IMG/VR virus record: IMGVR_UViG_3300025030_000115
Span: 1 to 59,052 of that record
Length of the DNA: 59,052 bases
Source: a virus
Reading direction: 5' to 3' (one strand)
Shown: piece after piece, positions 31,896 through 39,276 of the stretch
Position numbering within the stretch: the stretch's first letter is position 1
Layout: every line of letters begins with the position of its first letter
Program-made: the position numbers and the translations under genes
Notes under the pieces: generated by a model
What the model was told of the DNA's origin: nothing
The model's input: only the letters and a program-made list of their open reading frames with translations
The model's database searches: none

Positions 31896-32795
31896 ATGGG
31901 TTCGTTTAAAGATTTAACTGGACAACGGTTTGGTAAATTAACTGTATTAGGTAGGGTCCATAAGACAGCGGGTAATAAGAGAACCAAGTTCTTATGTGTA
32001 TGTGATTGTGGGAACCACTCCGAAGTTCTTAGTCAGAATTTAACTAGTGGAAAAACTAACTCATGTGGATGCTTGGCTCCTTTACCTGAGGAGGCTTACC
32101 TCAACAAAACGTTCAATGCACTTACGGTAGTATCTAGAGTTGAAAGTAAAGGCAATAGTGTAATGTTACTGTGTATGTGCGCTTGCGGTAAAACTAGTAC
32201 TGTTTCTTTTAGTAATCTGAAATCAGGCAGTGTCAAATCTTGTGGGTGTGGTATCCATAGGGCTTTAAGCACCACTACTATAAATACGGATTACCCCTTT
32301 CGCACCAAAAAGAATCACGATATGGTAGGAATGGTTGTAGGGAAACTAACAGTCATTTCTAAAATTGGACCGAGAGGTAGAGATACCTACTGGTTTTGTC
32401 TCTGCGAATGTGGCGGTACAACAGAAGCCACTACCCACTACTTGAATAAAGGACTAAGGCTTTCATGTGGATGTTTGCACCACCGGACGGGCAAAGATAA
32501 TCCTACGTATAGAGGAAATGTGCCTCCTATTAGGGGAGGTTGTGATTACGAGTCATGGCGATCCTCAGTTATGCAACGAGATAATTATACGTGTGTTTCT
32601 TGCGGGGCTAAAAGAAAGATACAGGCACACCATATTATGTCCTTTAACAAATTTGGCGCATACAGATTGTTGGACATTAACGGAGTTACCTTGTGCAAGA
32701 AGTGCCACAAAGAATTTCACGGCAGCTATGGGTATGGAAATAACACACTTGGCCAGTTTTTAGAATGGCAACAACTAAAAGGATTTAAATTATGA
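31896..32795 (+). CDS. HNH homing endonuclease with three zinc-binding repeats
   Basis: Three related modules of about 55-60 residues (LTGQRFGKLTVLGRV...CDCG...SCGCL, and two more) form DNA-reading zinc domains. Then comes an HNH nuclease: CVSCGAKRKIQAHHI...GVTLCKKCHKEFHG. This is the standard make-up of free-standing phage homing endonucleases. I start at ATG 31896, with AGGAAGG upstream, so residue 2 onward matches the first repeat. Likely a selfish gene inserted beside the resolvase. Confidence 0.88.
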   Translation: MGSFKDLTGQRFGKLTVLGRVHKTAGNKRTKFLCVCDCGNHSEVLSQNLTSGKTNSCGCLAPLPEEAYLNKTFNALTVVSRVESKGNSVMLLCMCACGKTSTVSFSNLKSGSVKSCGCGIHRALSTTTINTDYPFRTKKNHDMVGMVVGKLTVISKIGPRGRDTYWFCLCECGGTTEATTHYLNKGLRLSCGCLHHRTGKDNPTYRGNVPPIRGGCDYESWRSSVMQRDNYTCVSCGAKRKIQAHHIMSFNKFGAYRLLDINGVTLCKKCHKEFHGSYGYGNNTLGQFLEWQQLKGFKL

Positions 32796-33382
32796 CCAGT
32801 ATAGCAGAAACATTCTTCAGTCAAGAACTTGGGGAAATGACTGACGATTCAATTCGCAATTTTTCAACTTATGTCTTAGATAATGCTCCAAAATATTTCG
32901 TGCTAATAAGTGCTAGCTCGACCGGGAAATTCCATCCCAGACAGTCTAATCAAAAACCTGGAGGACTAGTAAATCATACTAGAGCGGTGGTGTATTTTAT
33001 AGGCATACTTTGTAGAGGCTACAGCATTGAGGGTAAAGCTAAAGATAAGATAGTAGCTTCGGGCTGTTTTCATGATATTATAAAGCATTCGCAGCCTATG
33101 CAGAAATACTCTACTTCTTATCACCCAAAAGAGGGAGCGGACTTTGTATACTCCCTCTATAAAAAATATACAGCAGATGGTGGGGTAGTTGCAGAGGAGG
33201 ACGTTGTAGATATTTGCAGGGCGATTTGTCACCACTCAGGTAAGTGGACCGAAGAAAAATACCGCAAAAAATTTCCAGAAGAATACACTACACCAGAACT
33301 TATACTGCACCTAGCAGATTTAATCTCGGCGGGTAAAGAAGTAAACCTAGAGTTCCTTGAGCAGTCCTCTCTGATAGGTTAG
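32792..33382 (+). CDS. HD-domain phosphohydrolase
   Basis: The metal-binding set is His62 (LVNHTR), His94-Asp95 (GCFHDIIK), HHSGKW near residues 149-154 and ADLISAGKE near the end. This makes it an HD-type hydrolase that may act on nucleotides or nucleotide second messengers; the substrate cannot be told. It overlaps the HNH gene stop by 4 bases. Confidence 0.82.
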   Translation: MTSIAETFFSQELGEMTDDSIRNFSTYVLDNAPKYFVLISASSTGKFHPRQSNQKPGGLVNHTRAVVYFIGILCRGYSIEGKAKDKIVASGCFHDIIKHSQPMQKYSTSYHPKEGADFVYSLYKKYTADGGVVAEEDVVDICRAICHHSGKWTEEKYRKKFPEEYTTPELILHLADLISAGKEVNLEFLEQSSLIG

Positions 33383-33415
33383 CTCAAAAAATTCTCCAAC
33401 AAGGAGGCAAATAAA

Positions 33416-33586
33416 ATGGTTAATCAAAGCGATAACACAAAAAACAATAAACTAAAAGACCTTTACCAGCAAGCCAAGGAGGTTGAGGAGCGGTTGACTT
33501 CTCTGTCTAAAAATCAAAAGTACCTTCTCAAGAAACACGAAAGGCTGTGTAAAGAAATTATAAGGGAGGAAAAGAAACGTGGGTAA
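33416..33586 (+). CDS. Small coiled-coil protein (56 aa)
   Basis: ATG 33416 is preceded by AAGGAGG. The product is helical and charged (LKDLYQQAKEVEERLTSLSK) with a basic end EEKKRG. It overlaps the dUTPase start by 8 bases in another frame. The function is unknown. Confidence 0.7.
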   Translation: MVNQSDNTKNNKLKDLYQQAKEVEERLTSLSKNQKYLLKKHERLCKEIIREEKKRG

Positions 33587-34025
33587 TATTAATGTAGCTG
33601 TAAAAAGAACTGAAGGTACTAGACACCCGCTACCTTCCTATGCAACTGAAGGGAGTGCGGCAGTAGATTTCTATGCTCACGTAGGTGGGTCTGTAAGGCT
33701 GTTTACTGGGGATAGGGCACTTATTTCTCTAGGTGTGTCTATGGCTATCCCTAAAGGTAAAGTACTTCTACTTACTCCTAGGTCTGGGCTTGCTTTGAAA
33801 AAAGGCGTGACACTTACAAACTCGCCTGGGGTAATTGATTCTGATTATAGAGGTACTATCGGAGCCATTGTGCAGAACCTTGGTGATGACCTGCTAGTAA
33901 TTACAGATGGGGATAAAATTTGCCAAGGGGGTTTTTATGATTACGAAAGAGCAACATTTGAAGAAGTCGATGAACTGGATGACACCGAAAGAGGCACTAA
34001 CGGTTTCGGAAGCACAGGGGTCTAA
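33579..34025 (+). CDS. dut: dUTPase
   Basis: Hydrolyses dUTP to dUMP, keeping uracil out of phage DNA. The five trimeric-dUTPase motifs are seen: AAVDFYAH, PRSGLALKKGVTL, NSPGVIDSDYRGTI, the substrate strand FYDYERATFEEVDELD and the C-terminal RGTNGFGSTG. The start is GTG 33579, with GGGAGG upstream. The 3' end overlaps the ClpP-like gene by 89 bases. Confidence 0.93.
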   Translation: MGNINVAVKRTEGTRHPLPSYATEGSAAVDFYAHVGGSVRLFTGDRALISLGVSMAIPKGKVLLLTPRSGLALKKGVTLTNSPGVIDSDYRGTIGAIVQNLGDDLLVITDGDKICQGGFYDYERATFEEVDELDDTERGTNGFGSTGV

Positions 34026-34773
34026 TATTTATACTCCTAAACTTATTGGCAGGAAAACCTCTTGGACAACTAAACAAACTACCGAAACAAGTAACTGCAA
34101 TCACCGACCAGAGACTACGGGAGATTTGATTCAGGACATTTACAGAGAACACCTTCAACACAGGCAAATCATAATCAACGAAGTAATCACCGACCAGTCA
34201 GTTAGCACGGTAGCCCTTCAGATTATGAAATTCAATGAAGAAGATGATGAAAGAACTATGTGTGAGGTAGGCTATGATAGAATGTCTAACCCTATAACTT
34301 TGAAAATCTCTTCTGACGGTGGGCATGTAGATGCTGGTTTAGCTATTATTTCACAGATCGTTTCAAGCAATACTCCGGTAATTGGCGTGGCGGTTGGTGA
34401 TTGTTCCTCTATGAGTGCTTTAATCCTTATAAGTTGCCATGCCAGATTTTGCAGTAAATATGCTAGAATTATGCTACATAGCCTGTTCGGGGGCAATGCA
34501 GATAAATTTAAAGGACTGACTGAATATGCGGAAAATGTAACTAAAATCCAAGCGGTTCTGGATTCTATCGTTACAGATCGTACTCTGATTACCCAAAAAG
34601 AGCTGGATGAAATGCACGACAGAAAACGTGACTGGTTTCTGAGCAGCAGTGAGGCGGTAGAGTTGGGGGTAGTTGATGAAGTACTTGAGGTAGGAATTCA
34701 AATGAGTCCTATGAAAGCACGGAAAAAGAATGTGAAGGCTGCTGGTAAAGGGAAGGGTAAGGTTGAGGATTAA
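33937..34773 (+). CDS. ClpP-like serine protease
   Basis: A ClpP/S14-fold peptidase: ISSDGGHVDAGLAI, then GDCSSMSALIL (Ser158), ARIMLHSLFGG (His181) and RDWFLSSSEAVELGVVDEV (Asp232), so the catalytic triad is in place. Its tail is basic (KKNVKAAGKGKGKVED). I take ATG 33937, after AAGGGGG, although it lies 89 bases inside dut; there is no good start after the dut stop. Phage ClpP-like enzymes usually mature capsids, but this one is in the nucleotide-metabolism region, so the target is open. Confidence 0.85.
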   Translation: MITKEQHLKKSMNWMTPKEALTVSEAQGSNIYTPKLIGRKTSWTTKQTTETSNCNHRPETTGDLIQDIYREHLQHRQIIINEVITDQSVSTVALQIMKFNEEDDERTMCEVGYDRMSNPITLKISSDGGHVDAGLAIISQIVSSNTPVIGVAVGDCSSMSALILISCHARFCSKYARIMLHSLFGGNADKFKGLTEYAENVTKIQAVLDSIVTDRTLITQKELDEMHDRKRDWFLSSSEAVELGVVDEVLEVGIQMSPMKARKKNVKAAGKGKGKVED

Positions 34774-34817
34774 TTTGTTTGGGGAAGGATTTAAGGTTGG
34801 ATTAAGATGTAGTTAAG

Positions 34818-34849
34818 GTAATAAAAAGATAGTGTTTTAGGTATATAAT
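34818..34849 (+). promoter_or_regulatory. Phage-type promoter GTAATA-N18-TATATAAT (copy A)
   Basis: GTAATA at 34818 and TATATAAT at 34842-34849 with the same 24-base offset found on the minus strand at 12144, 44620 and 54334; then TA and AGTGTCAC. No -35 TTGACA is present. It is the only plus-strand copy and lies upstream of nrdD. The 34774-34817 stretch before it is rich in AAGG words and holds no gene. Confidence 0.75.
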
Positions 34850-34861
34850 TAAGTGTCACTA

Positions 34862-34900
34862 AAAGGGGTGGGTCAAACTGCCCCTTTAATTTTAACTTTA
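34862..34900 (+). terminator. Hairpin with T-rich tail between clpP-like gene and nrdD
   Basis: AAAGGGG (34862-34868) pairs with CCCCTTT (34881-34887), with a 12-base loop, followed by AATTTTAACTTTA. It could end transcription from the dut/clpP operon. Because promoter A would start transcripts at about 34855, the hairpin also lies at the very 5' end of nrdD mRNA and may protect it or attenuate transcription. Confidence 0.6.
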
Positions 34901-34917
34901 GTAAAGGGAGTTTTAAA

Positions 34918-36816
34918 ATGTACATTCACACCAGTAGTTATGATAAGGAATTTGTAGAGCTGATGGAGTACCTCAGAGGTAAATATCCAGCTAAGTTGTT
35001 CGATGTAGACGGCATTGGGAAGCAGCTTGATATGTGCCAATTCTCCAAGGATTTTTTTGCAGCTACCACTACCGCAGATGCTAGTGTGGATGCCAACAGT
35101 AATGTTGTAGATGTTAGTAATATCACCTACAACACGGAATTACCTAAGCCCTTTTTTAAACTTAATAGCTATTTCATTCTTTGGAAAGAGATGAGAAAGT
35201 TGTACGGGTCCGAAGTGGCTAACTCAGCTATAGAAAAACAAATTACAGGAAGCCTATATTTTCATGATGTACACGGTATTGCTTCGGCTATGAGTTATTG
35301 TTTTAACTACTCTACTTATGACATTATGCTTCTAGGGCTCCCTATGGTGACTAAAATAAAGTCGGTCCCACCTAAGCATTTGTATAGCTTCAAGTCTCAG
35401 CTAGAGCAGTTCGTAGTGCTTGCTGCTAACAGTACCCTAGGAGCTACTGGACTGGCTGATTTATTTATTGTAATGTCTTACTATGTGGCTAATATTTTAA
35501 GAACTAAATCAGATGCTGGCTTTAAATTTAGTACAGAAGAAGACTGCTGGAAATACGTGGCAGAGAATTTGGTATCTTTTATATACACCATCAACCAGCC
35601 GCTAAGGGCGTCTCAGTCCCCATTCACTAATGTCAGTATTTATGACAGTGAATTTTTAAGCAGTCTCTGTCCTAACTACATATTCCCAGACGGCAGTACT
35701 CCTAATATTAGTATTGTTAAACAGATTCAGGAATTGTTCTTAGATATTATGAACGAAGAAATGAAGAGAACCCCAATCACCTTCCCAATATCTACCGCCT
35801 GTTTTGCAGTAAATGAGGACAAGGAGATTATTGATGAAGAGTTTGCAGAAATTATTGCTAAGAAAAATCTAGAGTTTGGTTTTATCAATATATATTGCGG
35901 AAAATCTAGTACGCTCTCTAGTTGCTGTAGACTCAGAAGTGACACAGAGCACGAGTATTTTAACTCTTTTGGGTCTGGTAGTACTAAAATTGGGTCTCTA
36001 GGTGTAGTAACTGTAAACCTGCCTAAAGCCGCTGTGGAGAGTAATAAAGATCGTACCAAATTTCTGGATGCTGTAAGGAACTTAGTAGGTACTGCTGCTA
36101 GAGTTAACCACACTAAACGAGCGGTAGTAAAAAAGAGAATAGACCAAGGCATTCTTCCACTCTACTCATTAGGCTTTATGGACTTGAGTAAGCAATATTC
36201 CACAGTCGGAGTTAATGGCCTGAACGAATGTTGCGAGCTGATGGGTTATAATATTTTGACAGAGGAAGGCCAAGAATTTGTAAGTAGAATACTTGAAGTT
36301 ATAAATTCTGAAAACGATAAATTCCAAAAGGCTTACAAAACTCCACACAATACAGAGCAAATTCCTGGAGAAAACGTAAGCATTAAGTTGGCTGAGAAAG
36401 ATAGAATGTTGGGTTTTAATGACAGGTATGACCTTTACAGCAATCAGTTTATTCCGCTCACTACTAAAGCAGATGTTTTAGATAGGATAAAGCTGCAAGG
36501 TATTTTTGATAGTCAGTTCTCTGGAGGAGCCATCTGTCACGTTAACGTAGAACAGAAAATAGAAGACTACCGACAAGTTGTGGCTTTAATTAAGTCTTGT
36601 GCTAAATCTGGGGTAGTATATTGGGCGATCAACTTTAATATTCAGAGATGTGAAGAGGGTCACATGTCCGTAGGAAAACTAGACTACTGTTATTGCGGAG
36701 CTAAGATCACTGATAATTTTACTAGGGTGGTGGGGTTTTTGGTCAACGTTAAAGCTATGGCCCCAAAACGTAGAGAGGTAGATTATCCTAATAGGCAGTT
36801 TTATAAGGAAGTGTAG
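34918..36816 (+). CDS. nrdD: Anaerobic ribonucleoside-triphosphate reductase
   Basis: Makes deoxynucleotides without oxygen by glycyl-radical chemistry. Seen: the Cys-rich loop STLSSCCRLRSD, the SLGVVTVNLPKAA strand typical of NrdD, YWAINFNIQRC near the end, a metal-binding group (C...YCYCG), and the radical loop RVVGFL with Gly near residue 606. At 632 aa it is somewhat short for the family. Start ATG 34918 follows AAAGGGAG. NrdG follows after an HNH gene. Suggests replication in anoxic hosts. Confidence 0.9.
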   Translation: MYIHTSSYDKEFVELMEYLRGKYPAKLFDVDGIGKQLDMCQFSKDFFAATTTADASVDANSNVVDVSNITYNTELPKPFFKLNSYFILWKEMRKLYGSEVANSAIEKQITGSLYFHDVHGIASAMSYCFNYSTYDIMLLGLPMVTKIKSVPPKHLYSFKSQLEQFVVLAANSTLGATGLADLFIVMSYYVANILRTKSDAGFKFSTEEDCWKYVAENLVSFIYTINQPLRASQSPFTNVSIYDSEFLSSLCPNYIFPDGSTPNISIVKQIQELFLDIMNEEMKRTPITFPISTACFAVNEDKEIIDEEFAEIIAKKNLEFGFINIYCGKSSTLSSCCRLRSDTEHEYFNSFGSGSTKIGSLGVVTVNLPKAAVESNKDRTKFLDAVRNLVGTAARVNHTKRAVVKKRIDQGILPLYSLGFMDLSKQYSTVGVNGLNECCELMGYNILTEEGQEFVSRILEVINSENDKFQKAYKTPHNTEQIPGENVSIKLAEKDRMLGFNDRYDLYSNQFIPLTTKADVLDRIKLQGIFDSQFSGGAICHVNVEQKIEDYRQVVALIKSCAKSGVVYWAINFNIQRCEEGHMSVGKLDYCYCGAKITDNFTRVVGFLVNVKAMAPKRREVDYPNRQFYKEV

Positions 36817-36817
36817 T

Positions 36818-37672
36818 ATGATTGTGGATGAACTTATACGAATAAAACTGAATAATACAAATATCGAACACTTCAAATCTTTGGGTTATGAAGTCAGCAG
36901 TAGGTATGGTGAGATTATAGAAGTCAAGAGCACAGACTTATCTATATACAGTCATGTAAAAGTGAGAGCTGTATGCAATCTATGTGGAAACCAAATTTTG
37001 ATTTCAAACAGTAAGCACACACGATCAATACTTGGGAGGGGTGAGTACTTGTGCTCACCCTGCTCAAAAGGAAAATTCTCACTGGAAGAAGTGAGAGCTA
37101 TGTTAGAGGGTGCGGGGATGTTCCTGGTCAGTACTGAATATAAAAACAACAAATCTCCTATACAGTTTGTATGCCGTACTCACCCAAACACCTTACAAAA
37201 AATGTGTATTAGTGATTTCAGAAAGGGAGCTAGATGTAAGTTATGTACCGGAGGCGATTATAACAAATGGCGCAGAAAGGTAAGGGAGCTGACTACCGTA
37301 CAGTACCTGAGACAATGCACTGACGGGTGGAAGGCATATACAAAAGATTTCTGGTGTGACACTTGTGTGATTTCTAAAAACCAATCCAAAAGAAATCACG
37401 TACATCATATAATTAAGCCCTTCAAAGAAATTACTAATGAAACCTTTCAGGTGACTCAGCTGGAAGAAAGAAAATTTATAAAGGAATACTCGAAAGAAGA
37501 GTTAGAACTGCTGACCAACACTTTTAATACTATACACAAAAGTTATGGAATAGGTATTGTTATGTCACCAGAACTTCATTACAAATTTCATGCAAAGTAC
37601 GGGAAGCAAGAAAATCTAGAAGATTTTGCTGAATTTTGGGAAGAACATTCCAGCAACAGGGTTACATGCTAA
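36818..37672 (+). CDS. HNH homing endonuclease between nrdD and nrdG
   Basis: N-terminal zinc-binding parts (CNLCGNQIL...CSPCSKG; FVCRTHPN...CKLCTGG) precede an HNH-type core with CDTCVIS, HVHHIIKPF and MSPELHYKFHAKYG. The gene begins one base after nrdD and overlaps nrdG by 7 bases. Homing endonucleases commonly invade phage nrd operons. Base composition looks AT-rich like its surroundings. Confidence 0.85.
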   Translation: MIVDELIRIKLNNTNIEHFKSLGYEVSSRYGEIIEVKSTDLSIYSHVKVRAVCNLCGNQILISNSKHTRSILGRGEYLCSPCSKGKFSLEEVRAMLEGAGMFLVSTEYKNNKSPIQFVCRTHPNTLQKMCISDFRKGARCKLCTGGDYNKWRRKVRELTTVQYLRQCTDGWKAYTKDFWCDTCVISKNQSKRNHVHHIIKPFKEITNETFQVTQLEERKFIKEYSKEELELLTNTFNTIHKSYGIGIVMSPELHYKFHAKYGKQENLEDFAEFWEEHSSNRVTC

Positions 37673-38127
37673 GCCTACTAGCTACCCAATACTCACTTAG
37701 TACAATGTCCCTAGAACTATACTTTTCAGGATGCAGCGGGCCTCATTGTAAAAATTGTCATAATACTGAGTCGCACGATTTTAATAATGGCTCAAAAATA
37801 ACTGCTATAGAACTTTTCACACAAATAGAAAGTAAGGTTAATAACTCTTACGGATTAGTTAAGCAGATAATGCTATTTGGAGGCGAACCTCTAGACCAAC
37901 CACTAGATGAACTTACTGAATTAGTAAACCATACAAACACATTAAACTTACCTATCTGGCTGTTTACTAGGTATGAACTTTCAGAAGTACCTTCCAGTTT
38001 ACGTATCAGGTTTAGTTACATTAAAACTGGAAGGTACCTCGAAGAGTTTAAAGGCAAACACACACAGTATGGCATTACATTGGCAACTAGCAACCAGAAG
38101 ATTTACAAAAGAGGGTTAGACTACTAA
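37666..38127 (+). CDS. nrdG: Anaerobic NrdD-activating radical SAM enzyme
   Basis: Installs the glycyl radical in NrdD using SAM and a 4Fe-4S cluster. FSGCSGPHCKNCHN carries the cluster cysteines in a C-x4-C-x2-C pattern, one residue longer than the usual C-x3-C-x2-C. MLFGGEPLDQPLDEL and YIKTGRYLEEF...LATSNQKIY are standard NrdG segments. 153 aa, as expected. Start ATG 37666 lies inside the HNH gene end. It closes the plus-strand arm; a strong terminator follows. Confidence 0.87.
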   Translation: MLSLLATQYSLSTMSLELYFSGCSGPHCKNCHNTESHDFNNGSKITAIELFTQIESKVNNSYGLVKQIMLFGGEPLDQPLDELTELVNHTNTLNLPIWLFTRYELSEVPSSLRIRFSYIKTGRYLEEFKGKHTQYGITLATSNQKIYKRGLDY

Positions 38128-38132
38128 CCAAC

Positions 38133-38166
38133 AAAAGCCCCTACAAATTATCTTGTAGGGGCTTTT
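38133..38166. terminator. Strong bidirectional rho-independent terminator
   Basis: A perfect 14-bp stem (AAAAGCCCCTACAA and its complement; 38133-38146 with 38153-38166) and a 6-base loop. With A-rich and T-rich outer ends it works on both strands. It separates the plus-strand nrd operon from the converging minus-strand late operon. Confidence 0.95.
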
Positions 38167-38192
38167 CTCATTCATCTGAAAAATCATCTAAA

Positions 38193-38206
38193 TAGGTAAT
38201 TACCTA
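38193..38206. repeat. Recurrent 14-bp palindrome, copy 3
   Basis: TAGGTAATTACCTA between the lipase stop (38213-38215) and the terminator, followed by a second half-site ATTACCTAA. The 38188-38212 segment is the exact reverse complement of 25654-25678, starting right after the lipase stop codon. Confidence 0.85.
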
Positions 38207-38212
38207 AATTAC

Positions 38213-38809
38213 CTAAATCATAGTAAGGCCACTAAAATTCTTATCAATAAACTTGTTATAGTAGCTAATCGAATGGTCCCCAACATCCACCAACTCCTCA
38301 CCACTATCCCCGTCAGTAATACCTATCCCCTCACATTTATGTTCAAAAAGCAACCTAGGAATCATCGCTATAGGGTCATCACTCATGTAAATTCTGACAT
38401 GATCTACAGAGGATTTAAAAGACCAATATTTAAAGTACACTCTAGGCGACCCGAAGGTAACACAACCAACTCCCAATTTCTCAGCGAATAAAATAGCAAC
38501 AGCACCGCCTAAAGAATGCCCTGTAAAGATTACCTTCCGGTCGTCTCCCAACTCCTTTAGAATCTTAGGGCTAAGTTTATTAAAAGCTCTGACGAAGCCC
38601 CACGTGCTAAAGAAACTTCCAAACTTCCAAGGGATAATGTTAATGTCCCTAGCAGCATTTATAACATTGCTTGTACCTCTAATTGACACTATGGTTAAGT
38701 CTGCTAAGTGTGTAATGGAATAACCCAAGTCTTTGACCTCAGTGCAATTGTCGTAGACCTCTTCAGATAACTTGCCACATAGTCTTATTAGTTCGTTTGT
38801 AATTGGCAT
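38213..38809 (-). CDS. Class 3 (fungal-type) lipase/esterase
   Basis: The nucleophile elbow FTGHSLGGAVA (Ser99), DD near 144-145 (YMSDDPIAMIPR) and His179 (VGDHSISYY) give a full Ser-Asp-His triad of the lipase 3 family. No signal peptide is seen. It lies directly after the endolysin gene in the late operon, so it may aid lysis by attacking membrane lipids or lipoproteins. Rare among phages of this type. Start ATG 38809 after AAGGAG. Confidence 0.85.
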   Translation of the reverse strand: MPITNELIRLCGKLSEEVYDNCTEVKDLGYSITHLADLTIVSIRGTSNVINAARDINIIPWKFGSFFSTWGFVRAFNKLSPKILKELGDDRKVIFTGHSLGGAVAILFAEKLGVGCVTFGSPRVYFKYWSFKSSVDHVRIYMSDDPIAMIPRLLFEHKCEGIGITDGDSGEELVDVGDHSISYYNKFIDKNFSGLTMI

Positions 38810-38820
38810 TTGTGGGCTCC

Positions 38821-39267
38821 TTACTTATCTTCAACAGGCCATCTGTAAGCAACTACTTCGTAACTTCCCAGACCAAAACTAGATACCTTAACTTGGTCAC
38901 TCTGGTTACCGCCTAAGAGGTATATCCTACCACCTTCAATCTTCTTGAAAAACCCTACATGATTACCTGACGCAGACCCAGTAGCCTTATCCCCGCCTTT
39001 AAACTTCTGGCGAATTACTGTAATAGCACCCGCCTTCGGCTGGTCAAGTTTAGTACCCCATTTTATAAAGGATGCTGCGGCTGCGCTGTTAGTTCCTTTA
39101 ATGCCAGCCGATTTAAGGCACCAATTGACGAAGGAAGCGCACCACGGAATTTCATCCTCCTTTGCGGCTAGAGAAGTGGTGGCGTGGTATTCTATGATTC
39201 TTTTGTTTTCTCCGCCTCTGACCTCACTAACACCTATTTCCTTCTCAGCGATTTCCATCCATTTCAT
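38821..39267 (-). CDS. CHAP-like peptidoglycan hydrolase (endolysin)
   Basis: The protein matches the TIGR02594/CHAP pattern: EIGVSEVRGGENKRIIEYH, DEIPWCASFVNWC with the catalytic Cys43, GNHVGFFKKI with His103, and YLLGGNQSDQV. No signal sequence, so a holin or other exit route is needed; none is recognised in the window. It cuts the host wall at lysis (family-based inference). Start ATG 39267 follows TAGGAG. Confidence 0.85.
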   Translation of the reverse strand: MKWMEIAEKEIGVSEVRGGENKRIIEYHATTSLAAKEDEIPWCASFVNWCLKSAGIKGTNSAAAASFIKWGTKLDQPKAGAITVIRQKFKGGDKATGSASGNHVGFFKKIEGGRIYLLGGNQSDQVKVSSFGLGSYEVVAYRWPVEDK

Positions 39268-39276
39268 TTTAATCTC

